Positions 8,050 to 17,424 of a stretch of 32,999 nucleotides of DNA are shown here, piece by piece. How positions within the stretch are numbered: position 1 is the stretch's first letter; each line of letters opens with the position of its first letter. This DNA comes from an uncultured Candidatus Actinomarina sp. (GTDB lineage Bacteria; Actinomycetota; Acidimicrobiia; Actinomarinales; Actinomarinaceae). Under the pieces are notes generated by a model. It was not told where the DNA came from, did no database searches, and worked only from the letters and a program-made list of their open reading frames with translations. The position numbers and the translations under genes are program-made. The stretch is from assembly GCA_902526825.1 (NCBI GenBank), contig CABZMN010000008.1:1-32999 (forward strand), in the 5' to 3' direction.

Positions 8050-9351
8050 TTAAATATTAACCTTAATTTTAAAAGCTACATTTTTAAAATTATGGTCACT
8101 TCTTAACTTATTTTCGATAAAAGAAATATAGTTTTTAGGAATTCTAGAACTTAAATTAAAAGAAAATGAAGGAGGTTGAGTATCGTATTGTGTTACATAT
8201 TTTAGTTTTGCCCTTCTGCCTCTGAAAGGATGAGGAGGATTTGCAACCCATAATTCTCTAAAATATAGATTTAAATCAGAAGTATCTATTCTATTTTCTA
8301 ATTGCGAGTTGATCTCATCTAATGTAGCTGAAAATTTGTTTAGGCCTTTTTTTGTTAATGCAGAAATTCTTATTATTTTTACCCAAGTAAATTTTTTAAG
8401 TTGAATTTTTATGTTTGAATTAATTCTATCCTTATCTTCCTCTTTAAGAAGATCCCATTTATTAAGGATAAGAATAGGTGTGCAGAAATTTTCTACCGAT
8501 TCATTGATTAACCGTAAATCTTCAAAATTTATACCTTCACTTGAGTCAATAACAATAAAAGAGACTAAAGAACTATCCAATGTGCTTAATGATAATTTTG
8601 AAGCATAACGATCAATCTGATTTTTTTGTTTTTTTCTAGGGACACCAGCAGTATCAATAACATTAAATAATTTATCATCGAAAAGTACTTCTTCACTTAC
8701 AGAATCTCTTGTTGTTCCTGGTTTATTTGAAACAACTGATCTTTCTCTATCTAAAAAAGCATTAAATAGTGTTGATTTTCCTGAATTTGGTTTTCCTATT
8801 ATTGAAATAGTATTCCTATTTTTAAAAACACCATTTACTTCCTTCCCTGAAAATTTAATTAAGTTATCTAATAATTCATCAGTCCCAATTTTGTGATATC
8901 CAGAAATAAAAGTTTCTTTGCCATATATATATTTGAACATCCTTTTATCAAGGTCGTAATGATTAAAATTTTCACATTTATTGAAAACTGTCGTTGTTTT
9001 AGTCTCAACTTTAACAAGTTGTAATAGGTTGTTTATTTTATCAAGACCACTAAAGTTTTTGGAATTTATATCAATCACAAACAATATACGATCTGCGTCT
9101 TTCAAAAATTGTTGTAGTTTGTTTTGAAAAGCTTTATTAAAGTCATCAGGATTATCATCAAAACCTGGCAAATCTGACAATATTATTTGTTTATTATTTA
9201 GTTCTAAATAAGTACTTATTTTATCTCTAGTCGTATTTGGTTCAGAACCAACAATAGAACTTTTTGAGTTTGTAAGTGAATTTATGAGTGTAGATTTACC
9301 TGAATTAGGTAACCCAATTAATATCACTTCATTTTTTTTATTTTCGTTCAT
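8050..9351 (-). CDS. der: Ribosome-assembly GTPase Der (EngA)
   Basis: 433 aa with two tandem GTPase domains and a C-terminal KH-like domain, the diagnostic Der layout. Domain 1 has G1 GLPNSGKS (13-20) and TTRD (40-43), but its G3 is DLPG (60-63) and its G4 is NKCE (124-127) instead of DTAG-like and NKxD. Domain 2 is canonical: GKPNSGKS (186-193), TTRD (213-216), DTAG (233-236), NKWD (297-300). The KH region contains NPPHPFRGRRAKLKYVTQ. Der acts in maturation of the 50S subunit. It is divergent from ispH with only 26 bases between start codons; in other actinobacteria it follows cmk, as here. The weakened first domain is unusual and may change its nucleotide handling. Confidence 0.96.
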   Translation of the reverse strand: MNENKKNEVILIGLPNSGKSTLINSLTNSKSSIVGSEPNTTRDKISTYLELNNKQIILSDLPGFDDNPDDFNKAFQNKLQQFLKDADRILFVIDINSKNFSGLDKINNLLQLVKVETKTTTVFNKCENFNHYDLDKRMFKYIYGKETFISGYHKIGTDELLDNLIKFSGKEVNGVFKNRNTISIIGKPNSGKSTLFNAFLDRERSVVSNKPGTTRDSVSEEVLFDDKLFNVIDTAGVPRKKQKNQIDRYASKLSLSTLDSSLVSFIVIDSSEGINFEDLRLINESVENFCTPILILNKWDLLKEEDKDRINSNIKIQLKKFTWVKIIRISALTKKGLNKFSATLDEINSQLENRIDTSDLNLYFRELWVANPPHPFRGRRAKLKYVTQYDTQPPSFSFNLSSRIPKNYISFIENKLRSDHNFKNVAFKIKVNI

Positions 9352-9377
9352 ATTTTAAATATAGCTAATCTTATTTT

Positions 9378-10409
9378 ATGGTAAATAATCTCTATGTTGT
9401 AACTCCAAGAGGATTTTGTGCAGGTGTTGAAATGGCAATAAAAGCCCTTACATGGATGCTAAAAATTTATGATGAACCTGTTTATTGCTATCACGAAATT
9501 GTACATAATGACTGGATTGTTCAAAGGTTCAAGGACAAAAATGTTATATTCATTGAGAATCCAAAAGATCTACCAAAAGATTCAATTGTGATGCTTTCCG
9601 CTCATGGAACTGCACCATTGGTTGAGATGGAATTCAAAAATATATCAATGACCAGTGTCAATTCTGTATGTCCTCTTGTTACAAAAGTTCATCATGAAGC
9701 AAAGAGATTTAGTGAAGATGGAAAAAAGATAATCTATGTAGGTCATAAGAATCACGATGAGGCTATAGGAGCATTGGGTGTTGCACCAGATAATATGATT
9801 TTAGTAGAATCTGTCGAAGATATTGATCAAACTAACTTACACAATGATAAGGTTGCATTGCTTGCACAAACTACACTTGCTATGTCTGAATGGGAACCAA
9901 TATTAAATAAAGCAAAAAGTGAGTACCAAAATATACAATTGCCAAGAAAAAGTGATTTATGTTACGCGACTACTAATAGACAAAAAGCACTAATAAATAT
10001 TTCAAATAAAGTTGATAAAGTATTGGTAGTTGGATCTAGTACCTCAAGTAATACAAATGCATTAGTAACTACTATTAATAATTTAGGAAAAGAAGCTCAT
10101 AGAATTGAAACTCTAGAGGATCTAAATAATATAAATTTAAATGATGTAGATGTCGCAATCACTGCAGGAGCATCTGCCCCAGATCACATCGTCAAAGAAA
10201 TATCAGAGTTTTTAAATCCAAATAACTTAGAATTTTATGTTGACACAACTGAGGAGGAGTATTTTCCACTTCCTAAAGAATTAAGAAGCAATATAACCGC
10301 ACTTTCAAAACTTTTAAAAGATATGTTTCCTACAAACAGTAAAGAAGCTGTAAATGGAGTATCCAAAGATAAAAGTTGGTCAGCTACCGAAGCTTTAAGT
10401 TCTTTATAA
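9378..10409 (+). CDS. ispH: 4-hydroxy-3-methylbut-2-enyl diphosphate reductase IspH
   Basis: 343 aa. The last enzyme of the MEP isoprenoid pathway, reducing HMBPP to IPP and DMAPP with a 4Fe-4S cluster. The three cluster cysteines are present: Cys14 (RGFCAGV), Cys98 (SVCPLVTKVH) and Cys195 (DLCYATTNRQ). Active-site histidines 39, 76 and 123, the acid Glu128 and the substrate-binding SSTSSNTN segment are also there. It sits on the plus strand between two minus-strand genes (der and cmk) that are adjacent in other actinobacteria. Its 3' end overlaps the end of cmk by 26 bases. No clear ribosome-binding site precedes the ATG, so a very short or absent leader is possible. Confidence 0.97.
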   Translation: MVNNLYVVTPRGFCAGVEMAIKALTWMLKIYDEPVYCYHEIVHNDWIVQRFKDKNVIFIENPKDLPKDSIVMLSAHGTAPLVEMEFKNISMTSVNSVCPLVTKVHHEAKRFSEDGKKIIYVGHKNHDEAIGALGVAPDNMILVESVEDIDQTNLHNDKVALLAQTTLAMSEWEPILNKAKSEYQNIQLPRKSDLCYATTNRQKALINISNKVDKVLVVGSSTSSNTNALVTTINNLGKEAHRIETLEDLNNINLNDVDVAITAGASAPDHIVKEISEFLNPNNLEFYVDTTEEEYFPLPKELRSNITALSKLLKDMFPTNSKEAVNGVSKDKSWSATEALSSL

Positions 10410-10998
10410 TAAGCTCAATTGTTTCATCTATCGATAAATTTGAATTATCAACAACCAGTGCACCTTCTGGAATAGTTAAAGGAGAAAATGCTCTATTTTT
10501 ATCTTCAAAATCCCTTTTTTTAACATCGAAAACTGTTTCTTCCATATTTGATTGACCTTCTCTTCTTTTACCTCTGGTTTCCAAATCTGCATCTAAATAT
10601 ACTTTGTGTTCAGCATCTGGAAATACAACACTACCCATGTCACGACCTTCAATTACAAGTGGTTTATCGAGATTATCAAAATAACTTATTAAACAGTCTT
10701 TAACCAATATTCTTATGCCTACTTTTTTCGCAATTTCTGAACTTTTTACCGAAACCTCATTATCGTATAAATCCTTTTCATCAAAAATAACACCATTAAC
10801 ATTACACTGTTCAGAAATAATTTCTATTTTAAGATCTTCAATTTGAACGTTTTTGTTAGTAAGTAAAAATTTTGCAACAGATCTATAAATAGATCCACTT
10901 GAGAAAAAACAAGAATTTAATATTGTTGCAATACTTTTGCCAACAGAGGTTTTTCCAACACCAGAAGGGCCATCAATTGTTACAAGAAACTTTTCCAT
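10384..10998 (-). CDS. cmk: Cytidylate kinase
   Basis: 204 aa. The N-terminus has the P-loop GPSGVGKTS (10-18), followed by the NMP-binding FSSGSIYR block and the conserved VIEGRDMGSVVFPDA segment. A lid-like RGKRR region with NMEETV and RDFEDKNRAFSPL completes the CMK signature. It phosphorylates CMP and dCMP and so supports nucleotide recycling. It is slightly shorter than the usual 220-230 aa. The gene lies 17 bases after rluB in the conserved scpA-scpB-rluB-cmk-der order. Confidence 0.95.
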   Translation of the reverse strand: MEKFLVTIDGPSGVGKTSVGKSIATILNSCFFSSGSIYRSVAKFLLTNKNVQIEDLKIEIISEQCNVNGVIFDEKDLYDNEVSVKSSEIAKKVGIRILVKDCLISYFDNLDKPLVIEGRDMGSVVFPDAEHKVYLDADLETRGKRREGQSNMEETVFDVKKRDFEDKNRAFSPLTIPEGALVVDNSNLSIDETIELIIKNLKLR

Positions 10999-11015
10999 AT
11001 ATTGATTCTATATTT

Positions 11016-11666
11016 CTAGTTACTATTTATTTGTGATAATTGACCAATTTTCATATCATCTAACAAAAAATTACCAATAGAAATTCTCTTTAAATTTTTA
11101 ATTTCAACTTTATTTTTTGCAAAAACTCTTCTAATTTCTCTGTTTTTTCCGGTATTGAGTGTCACTTTATATTCAAATTTATTAACCTTACTTAATTTAT
11201 TTATTACAAGTTTTTCGTTTTTATCAGTTACAACTTTTTTAAAAGAGTTAAAGTCAATCGATTGTGAAACGGTTACTATGTATTCTTTTTCATAGCCCTT
11301 TGAAGGATGATTAATATTGTTCAACCAATCTCCATCATTGCTTAAAAGCATTAATCCTTCTGAATCTTTATCAAGTCTTCCACTATATTTAAGTGAATTA
11401 TCATTAATGATGTCGTATATCGTCTTAGATTTTCCTTTAGCTTTTGTAGAGCAGATATACCCTATTGGTTTATAAAATTTGAAATATTTATAAACAATCT
11501 TTGAAGACAAAATTTTGTTTTGATATGTTATTACATCTGTAGTCAAAATATCTTGACCTATAACTGCAAGTTTATTATTGACATTTATTTTTTGTGCTTT
11601 AATTAATTCATCAGCATTTCTTCTCGATGTATTCAGGTGAAGAGCTAAATATTTATTTATTCTCAA
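11016..11666 (-). CDS. rluB: rRNA pseudouridine synthase, RluB/RsuA family
   Basis: 216 aa. An S4 RNA-binding domain occupies residues 1-50 (INKYLALHLNTSRRNADELI). It is followed by the pseudouridine synthase domain with the catalytic aspartate in SGRLDKDSEGLMLLSNDG, and the C-terminal NTGKNREIRRVFAK motif. It modifies large-subunit rRNA, by family. The start is TTG at 11666, directly abutting the scpB stop (TAATTG), so translation is probably coupled. It is shorter than E. coli RluB because it lacks the basic C-terminal tail. Confidence 0.92.
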   Translation of the reverse strand: MRINKYLALHLNTSRRNADELIKAQKINVNNKLAVIGQDILTTDVITYQNKILSSKIVYKYFKFYKPIGYICSTKAKGKSKTIYDIINDNSLKYSGRLDKDSEGLMLLSNDGDWLNNINHPSKGYEKEYIVTVSQSIDFNSFKKVVTDKNEKLVINKLSKVNKFEYKVTLNTGKNREIRRVFAKNKVEIKNLKRISIGNFLLDDMKIGQLSQINSN

Positions 11667-12221
11667 TTATTCTTCTTCAGACGGCGATGAGAAATATTCA
11701 CCGATAGTAGGTAAATCATTTAAACTTTCAAAGCCTGTTTTCTCTAAAAACTCATCTGTCGTTGAGTATAAAATAGGACTACCAGGGACATCCAGCTCCC
11801 CTGACTTGTAGACAAGACCTCGCGACTCAAGAGTCTTTATAGATGATTCAGATTCTACTCCCCTTATCTCCGAAACTTTTAACTTTGTAACTGGTTGTTC
11901 ATATGCAATTATCGCAAGAGTTTCTAAAGCTGGGGTTGATAAGCCTTTTAGAACTGATGGAGGCTTTACTGAATCTAAATATTTAGGTATATCATTTACA
12001 GTCACTAAATCAGATTTCGTTGAATCAAATCGTAAATAAAATCCAAAACTAAGATTGGTTAAGTCGTTATTAATTTCATCAAATAATTTAAATAGTTTAT
12101 TTCCATCTATCTCAAGAAGTCCTTCAAAATAGGAGTTTTGTACAGGCCCATCACTTACCAAAAGGGTCGCAGTTATGATTTTTTTATTCTTCATAATTTT
12201 TTTCAATCTTAATAAGCTCAT
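11667..12221 (-). CDS. scpB: Segregation and condensation protein B
   Basis: About 175-184 aa. It shows the winged-helix features of ScpB: the conserved LSTPALETLAIIAYEQPVTK stretch, then EIRGVESESSIKTLESRGLV and a PGSPILYSTTDEFLEKTG C-terminal block. It works with ScpA and SMC in chromosome compaction and segregation. The longest frame starts at 12221, overlapping scpA by 38 bases; ATG at 12194 (MKNKKIITATLL) overlaps by only 11 and is a credible alternative start. The acidic tail (SPSEEE) is typical. Confidence 0.94.
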   Translation of the reverse strand: MSLLRLKKIMKNKKIITATLLVSDGPVQNSYFEGLLEIDGNKLFKLFDEINNDLTNLSFGFYLRFDSTKSDLVTVNDIPKYLDSVKPPSVLKGLSTPALETLAIIAYEQPVTKLKVSEIRGVESESSIKTLESRGLVYKSGELDVPGSPILYSTTDEFLEKTGFESLNDLPTIGEYFSSPSEEE

Positions 12222-12894
12222 TATTATTAACTTGTTCTGCTTTTACAAATCCCCAACGTATTGCTTCAAGTAAAGCTAAAAAAATTGCAACTGCTTGTTC
12301 AGAGGTCTCTACTTCAGAGGCAAGCTCTTCAAAAGAAGTATTTAATCTTTTGTCTACACTAGAAAGTAAAGAATTGATCGCTTCATCTATATCAGGTAAA
12401 TCATATTCGATATGATCAAAACCTTTAATTGATTTATATCTAATAAAAACTTCTTCAGCTGTTTCTTGAAATATTTTTTTATCAATAGTTATTTCAATAT
12501 CAGGTTTACTAAATAGATTTAAAGTCTGATAATATTTAAAAGCACTTATAGACATTTCATTTTCTCGTACTCTTGAGGCAAGAGCAATTCCAACTTCTGA
12601 AAAAGCTTTGAACTGTAATAATCTTGCAAATGCCAAATCTTTGTCCTTAATCAACTGAATTTCGTCAATCCAATCAACATCTTCATTTTGGGGAAGTAAA
12701 CTTTTAGCTTTCAGTTCAAATAATGAGGCTACTAACAATACAATCTCTGAAAAACTATCAATATCTTTTCTAACATTTTCGACATTTAAAGATGAGAACA
12801 AATTTAATAGGTTAGTGTTTAAATCTTTATTCTTATTATCAGAAAAATCGATAAGTAATGATTTAAGATTTGAAATTAAGTCATTTAAATCCAT
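12184..12894 (-). CDS. scpA: Segregation and condensation protein A
   Basis: 236 aa, the kleisin subunit that bridges SMC heads. It keeps the ScpA features: an FSEIVLLVASLFELKAKSLLP helix, where the family binds the SMC neck, and a C-terminal winged helix (SEQAVAIFLALLEAIRWGFVKAEQ). The N-terminus is unusual: the typical FEGPLDLLL opening is not recognisable and is replaced by a DLNDLISNLKSLLIDFSDN helix, so the first part is shorter or diverged. The start overlaps the stop of the HD gene by one base (TAATG). The call rests on the conserved segments and on adjacency to scpB. Confidence 0.9.
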   Translation of the reverse strand: MDLNDLISNLKSLLIDFSDNKNKDLNTNLLNLFSSLNVENVRKDIDSFSEIVLLVASLFELKAKSLLPQNEDVDWIDEIQLIKDKDLAFARLLQFKAFSEVGIALASRVRENEMSISAFKYYQTLNLFSKPDIEITIDKKIFQETAEEVFIRYKSIKGFDHIEYDLPDIDEAINSLLSSVDKRLNTSFEELASEVETSEQAVAIFLALLEAIRWGFVKAEQVNNNELIKIEKNYEE

Positions 12895-13367
12895 TAATAA
12901 TCAGTTTTATCCAATATGAAGTGTTTATTCTGTAACAGTTCTTTTTTATAGTATTGAATAATGTCATCATTAACCGAATATTTTTCTAACTTAGTTAAAC
13001 CGTTTATTTCATGATCAAGATATAAACGAGATTTATCATTGTTTACAATTTTCAGTTCAGAAAATATCCTAAATATCCATGAAAAATGTGATATTGATTT
13101 TCCAATGTCGTGAATAAGAGAAAGTGTAAATAAATTATTTAACGACTCCAATTCTTTAATTGATGGTGATTCATTATCAAAAGCCATATTTATTGTACGC
13201 TCAAGAACTTCCACAGAATGATGCCTGTCTTGCATTGAGAGTTGCCAAAATAATCTTAGAAGATTGTCGTCATTAAGTTGTTGCATGACTTTAATCTGAT
13301 CTTCAACTGGGAGATGTTTATAAAACAAAAACCTAATTGCTCTTTTGATTTTTAAATATAGTTTCAT
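12894..13367 (-). CDS. HD-domain protein (HDIG type), function unknown
   Basis: 157 aa, predicted soluble. Metal-binding residues of an HD phosphohydrolase-like domain are visible: His49/His50 in DRHHSVEVL, the doublet His86-Asp87 in SLIHDIGK, and His119 in YLDHEINGL with later aspartates (NDD). Proteins of this group hydrolyse phosphate esters or nucleotides, but the substrate here cannot be deduced. It lies between xerD (4-base overlap) and scpA (1-base overlap) in a conserved segregation cluster. In Mycobacterium a ParA-like gene is found close to scpA; no ParA is present here. Confidence 0.7.
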   Translation of the reverse strand: MKLYLKIKRAIRFLFYKHLPVEDQIKVMQQLNDDNLLRLFWQLSMQDRHHSVEVLERTINMAFDNESPSIKELESLNNLFTLSLIHDIGKSISHFSWIFRIFSELKIVNNDKSRLYLDHEINGLTKLEKYSVNDDIIQYYKKELLQNKHFILDKTDY

Positions 13368-14245
13368 GCTCTTGGATGACTCTCCTTAAATATTTCTACC
13401 AAAAATTCTTTGGTTAATTTAGTATAAATCTTTGTTGTAGAAACTGATGTATGTCCTAATAATTCTTGTAATGTCCTCAAGTCACATCCTGCCTCAAGCA
13501 TATGTGTAGCTGCACTATGTCTCAATGTGTGTGGATGAACTGATAATGCAATATCCGAAAGTGTTGCAGACTTTTTAATAATTCTAAAAATTGCTGATCT
13601 ATCGAGCTGATTCATGTTTTTTGATAAATATAAGTATGGTTCTTGAGTGTTTAATTCATCACGAAATTTTAAGTACTTTGATAAATTAATTTTTAATTCA
13701 GAACCTATTGGAACTATTCTCTGTTTAGAACCTTTTCCAAATAGTTTTACAAAATCTTCTTCAAAATCTAAATCTGATACTCTTACGTCACATAGTTCCG
13801 AAACTCTACAGGCTGTTGAGTACATAAAATCAATCAACGTTAAATTTCTAGAGTTCATATAATTTGAATGATCATAGATGTTTATTAATCTATTAATGTC
13901 TGATACTGATATGGTTTCAGGTAGATATGAGCCTTTTTTAAAACTAACTTTCTCAATAACAATCTGATATTCCTTATTATGTAAATTAAACCAATCAATA
14001 TATTGATTTATAGATGAAATTTTTCTTATCTTCGAATTATCAGATTTGTCATTTAGTACTGAAGTTATGAATAGCTCAATAAGATCATTATTTATTATAT
14101 TTTCACCGGTAAATTTTAAAAATTGAGTTATATCTGATTCATATGCACTTATAGTGTTTGCTGATAGCCCTTTTTTAAATTTTAAAAAATTTGTAAACTC
14201 TAGGACTAAATCTTTGTTACTTTTCTTTGATTGTTTCTGAGACAA
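13364..14245 (-). CDS. xerD: Site-specific tyrosine recombinase XerD
   Basis: 293 aa, the usual length. The N-terminal SAM-like DNA-binding domain starts with FTNFLKFKKGLSANTISAYE. The catalytic domain has the Arg in ACRVSELCDVRVSDL, the Lys region KGSKQRIVPI, the HPHTLRHSAATHML box, GHTSVSTTKIYTK and the nucleophilic Tyr. With XerC it resolves chromosome dimers at dif. Its position just downstream of pyrG matches the XerD gene of other actinobacteria, which favours XerD over XerC. It overlaps pyrG by 29 bases. Confidence 0.93.
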   Translation of the reverse strand: MSQKQSKKSNKDLVLEFTNFLKFKKGLSANTISAYESDITQFLKFTGENIINNDLIELFITSVLNDKSDNSKIRKISSINQYIDWFNLHNKEYQIVIEKVSFKKGSYLPETISVSDINRLINIYDHSNYMNSRNLTLIDFMYSTACRVSELCDVRVSDLDFEEDFVKLFGKGSKQRIVPIGSELKINLSKYLKFRDELNTQEPYLYLSKNMNQLDRSAIFRIIKKSATLSDIALSVHPHTLRHSAATHMLEAGCDLRTLQELLGHTSVSTTKIYTKLTKEFLVEIFKESHPRA

Positions 14246-15845
14246 TGTTTTCTGATTTTATTGATATGTTTTTAATTGAAGCAAGTACAAATTCTTTGAA
14301 TAAAGGAGCCGGGTCCCATGGCCTAGATTTAAATTCAGGGTGAAATTGCGAAGCTATAAAAAACGGGTGGTCTGGAATTTCTATCATTTCAACTAAATTA
14401 TTGTCTGGAGAAACTCCCCCAATTTTTAGACCTTTTGCTACTAATATATCTCTATATTTATTATTCACCTCATATCTATGCCTATGTCTTTCATAAATTA
14501 CTTCATCACTATAAATTTGTGCAGCTAATGAATCATCATTTAATTTACATGGGTACGTACCTAGTCTCATAGATGCACCGACATCATCTTTTTCTAAATC
14601 TTGATTTGGTAGTAAATCAATCACATAATTTTTTGTGTTTTTTGAAAATTCTGAAGAGTTTGCATCATCAATTCCACAAACATTTCTTGCAAATTCAATT
14701 ACAGCACATTGTAATCCTAAACATATACCTAAAAATGGAATGTTATTTTTTCTAATGTATTCTATTGCTGAAATCTTTCCTTCTATCCCCCTGTATCCAA
14801 ATCCTCCTGGAACAATAACCCCGTCCATATCTTGTAGATTTTCTACTTCAAAATTGTCTGCATCTATCCAGTGAAGATCAAGTTTTACTTTATTTTGGAG
14901 ACATGCATGATTAAGTGACTCTACAACAGAGAGGTAGCTATCCGGTAATCCAAAATATTTTCCGAGGATTGCAATCTTAACTGACTCATTTGCTTCAAGT
15001 TTTAGATTTACCATTGTCTTCCATTGTTCTAATGACGGTTCATTAGTTTGTAGATTCAATCTCTCATCCACTGCTTTATCAAGTCCTTCATCACGCATCC
15101 TTAAAGGAACGGCATAGATATCATCTAAATCAGGAGCATTAATTACATTATTTACTGCAACATCGCAAAATAATGAAACTTTGCTCTTTATCTCATCATT
15201 AAGTTCTCTGTCTGATCTCAAAACAATTAAATCTGGAGAGATACCTGCTGCTCTTAACAGAGATACGGAATGTTGAGTAGGTTTTGTTTTTAATTCGGTA
15301 CTTGGACCGATAAAAGGTACCAATGTGACATGAATAAACATTACGTTTTCAGTTCCTAATTCTTTTCTTATTTGTCTTGCAGCTTCAAGAAATGGAAGAA
15401 TTTCAATATCTCCAACGGTTCCCCCAATTTCTGTGATTTGAACATCTACATCATTTGAGATTCCCTTAATTCTTCTTTTTATTTCATCAGTAATATGGGG
15501 AATAACTTGAACAGTTGCACCTAAATAATCTCCTTTTCTCTCACTTTCAATTACTTTTCTATAAATACTTCCTGTGGTAACGTTGGAGTCTTTTCTTAAA
15601 TTAACACCTGTAAACCTTTCATAATGACCAAGATCTAGATCAGTTGTAGCTCCATCTTCAGTTACAAAAACTTCACCATGTTGAAAGGGATTCATTGTAT
15701 CCGGATCAACATTAATATAAGGATCTAATTTTTGGTTTATAATGGTTAATTCACGAGCTTTTAGAAGGTTTCCAAGAGATGCAGATGTAATCCCTTTACC
15801 AAGACCAGAGACAACACCACCGGTGACAAAAATGTATTTGGTCAC
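14217..15845 (-). CDS. pyrG: CTP synthase
   Basis: 542 aa, full length. The N-terminal synthetase domain starts with the hallmark [16 protein letters not shown] and contains [15 protein letters not shown] and the [19 protein letters not shown] block. The C-terminal class I glutamine amidotransferase domain has the nucleophile in [16 protein letters not shown] and the His/Glu pair in QFHPEF. It converts UTP to CTP using glutamine and ATP. The gene is in the conserved nadK-pyrG-xerD order, with 37 bases to nadK. Confidence 0.98.
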   Translation of the reverse strand: MTKYIFVTGGVVSGLGKGITSASLGNLLKARELTIINQKLDPYINVDPDTMNPFQHGEVFVTEDGATTDLDLGHYERFTGVNLRKDSNVTTGSIYRKVIESERKGDYLGATVQVIPHITDEIKRRIKGISNDVDVQITEIGGTVGDIEILPFLEAARQIRKELGTENVMFIHVTLVPFIGPSTELKTKPTQHSVSLLRAAGISPDLIVLRSDRELNDEIKSKVSLFCDVAVNNVINAPDLDDIYAVPLRMRDEGLDKAVDERLNLQTNEPSLEQWKTMVNLKLEANESVKIAILGKYFGLPDSYLSVVESLNHACLQNKVKLDLHWIDADNFEVENLQDMDGVIVPGGFGYRGIEGKISAIEYIRKNNIPFLGICLGLQCAVIEFARNVCGIDDANSSEFSKNTKNYVIDLLPNQDLEKDDVGASMRLGTYPCKLNDDSLAAQIYSDEVIYERHRHRYEVNNKYRDILVAKGLKIGGVSPDNNLVEMIEIPDHPFFIASQFHPEFKSRPWDPAPLFKEFVLASIKNISIKSENIVSETIKEK

Positions 15846-15882
15846 ATTGAAACTTTAGCATATAAAGAATTAAATAAAAGGA

Positions 15883-16680
15883 CTATCTTAAAATTTGATT
15901 TAAAAATAAATCTAACTTTGGATCATTATCTGTGCCAAGTATGTTTATAGATTTATCTGATAAGCCATAAGAATACTTCAGATTCTGATCACTTTTTTCT
16001 TGAACTTCAACAACACCATCAAATTGAATGGCATAATTTTGATTTTTATTTATTGATACTTCAATCAAACTATTTTTATCTATGACTATAGATCTAGGAA
16101 ACTTTGAAAATGGAGAGATTGGTGTAATAGATATAACATCTAAACTATTTTGAATAATTGGACCACCAGCAGAGTAATTGTATGCGGTAGAGCCAAGTGA
16201 TGTTGATAGGATTAGCCCATCAGCACGTAATTTTACTTTTTGTCCATACATTGATAATTCCAAATCTAGAATCCTGGTTGGAGAATTTTTAATAATAACA
16301 ACTTCATTGAAAGCAGGGAGGCTAAGATCATTATTTTGAATTATTGCTTTTCTTTTAACAACATCATAATCCTCATTTTTCCAAGACTTAAGAATATTTT
16401 CAAGATTTTCAGAAGATGAAACTAAATAACCTAATCTCCCAGGACCAATCGTGATTAAGGAAGTATTTTTTCCCCATGCAACACGCATTGCTTTTAGAGC
16501 TGTACCATCACCACCAATGCTTATAATTAAGTCGGGGTCAATCTCATTTAATTCTTTTGAATCTGATTCGACGCTAAATACATCGTATTTTAAGTTGTAT
16601 TTTTCAACAGTTTTGAAAATGTCATCAGATATTTTTTTTGATAGATACTTTTTAGATGAAATTATTAATAAATTCTTCAC
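15883..16680 (-). CDS. nadK: NAD kinase
   Basis: 265 aa. It has the GGDGT motif (ISIGGDGTALKAMR), the conserved NEVVI segment and the diagnostic DGLILSTSLGSTAYNYSAGG block, which bind NAD and position the catalytic Asp. It makes NADP from NAD in the cytoplasm. In Mycobacterium the orthologue (ppnK) is followed by recN and two further genes before pyrG; here it is followed directly by pyrG, 37 bases away. The start codons of nadK and the rhomboid gene are 36 bases apart and divergent. Confidence 0.95.
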   Translation of the reverse strand: MKNLLIISSKKYLSKKISDDIFKTVEKYNLKYDVFSVESDSKELNEIDPDLIISIGGDGTALKAMRVAWGKNTSLITIGPGRLGYLVSSSENLENILKSWKNEDYDVVKRKAIIQNNDLSLPAFNEVVIIKNSPTRILDLELSMYGQKVKLRADGLILSTSLGSTAYNYSAGGPIIQNSLDVISITPISPFSKFPRSIVIDKNSLIEVSINKNQNYAIQFDGVVEVQEKSDQNLKYSYGLSDKSINILGTDNDPKLDLFLNQILR

Positions 16681-16716
16681 TAGGATATATTATACGTATC
16701 TTCTTAGGAGTACAAA

Positions 16717-17424
16717 GTGATACCAATTTCAGATATTAATCCAGCAAAAAATAATCCAATTATTTCAAGAATTTTTATTATTGCATCAATAATTGTTTAC
16801 GTACTTATCCAGCCAAAAAATCCTAGTGAGCTGTTTAATTTTTTTTATGAATTTGCCGCTATACCCTGTGAGATATTTAACAATAAACCGTTATCAATTG
16901 ATCAGTACTATAACAATGATTGTTCTGCTTTAACTAGTAATATTGTTTTCGAAAATAAAAATATTTTTTTAAGCCTAATCCTATCCAATATTTTCCATGC
17001 AAACTTTATACACATTTTAGGAAACCTTTGGAGTTTTTGGATATTTGGAAACAACATAGAAGATATTTTAGGAAAAGCTAGATTTATTATATTTCTTTTT
17101 ATGACTGGATTGTTCAGTATGTTTGCTCACGTTATTTTAAATTTTAATGATATTAATCCAATTGTTGGAGCATCAGGTATAGTATCGGCATTAATGGGTG
17201 CTTATGTGTATTTATTTCCAAATGCTCAATTACTTGTTCTTGTTCCTTTTGGATTTTTATTTCCAACAACAATAAGAGCAAAATTCTTTATGATTTTTTG
17301 GTTTTTTTCTCAAATTGTTATAGCTTTACAAAATAATAATATTTCATGGGAAGCTCATATTGGAGGATTTTTAATTGGATATTTATTTCTTAGAATTTTC
17401 AATTATAGAAGATACACTCTGTGA
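16717..17424 (+). CDS. Rhomboid-family intramembrane serine protease
   Basis: 235 aa with six or more membrane segments. The catalytic dyad is visible: Ser153 in GASG and His214 in AHIGGF. The conserved HANFIHILGNLWSFWIFG segment (rhomboid HxxxHxxxN) is also present. It should cleave membrane-protein substrates within the bilayer; substrates are unknown. The start is GTG at 16717 with a good ribosome-binding site (TTAGGAG, spacing six). A long external segment with two cysteines (PCEIF and NDCSAL) follows TM1. Its 3' end overlaps the HAD gene by 42 bases tail to tail. It sits in reverse orientation inside an otherwise conserved minus-strand block. Confidence 0.93.
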   Translation: MIPISDINPAKNNPIISRIFIIASIIVYVLIQPKNPSELFNFFYEFAAIPCEIFNNKPLSIDQYYNNDCSALTSNIVFENKNIFLSLILSNIFHANFIHILGNLWSFWIFGNNIEDILGKARFIIFLFMTGLFSMFAHVILNFNDINPIVGASGIVSALMGAYVYLFPNAQLLVLVPFGFLFPTTIRAKFFMIFWFFSQIVIALQNNNISWEAHIGGFLIGYLFLRIFNYRRYTL

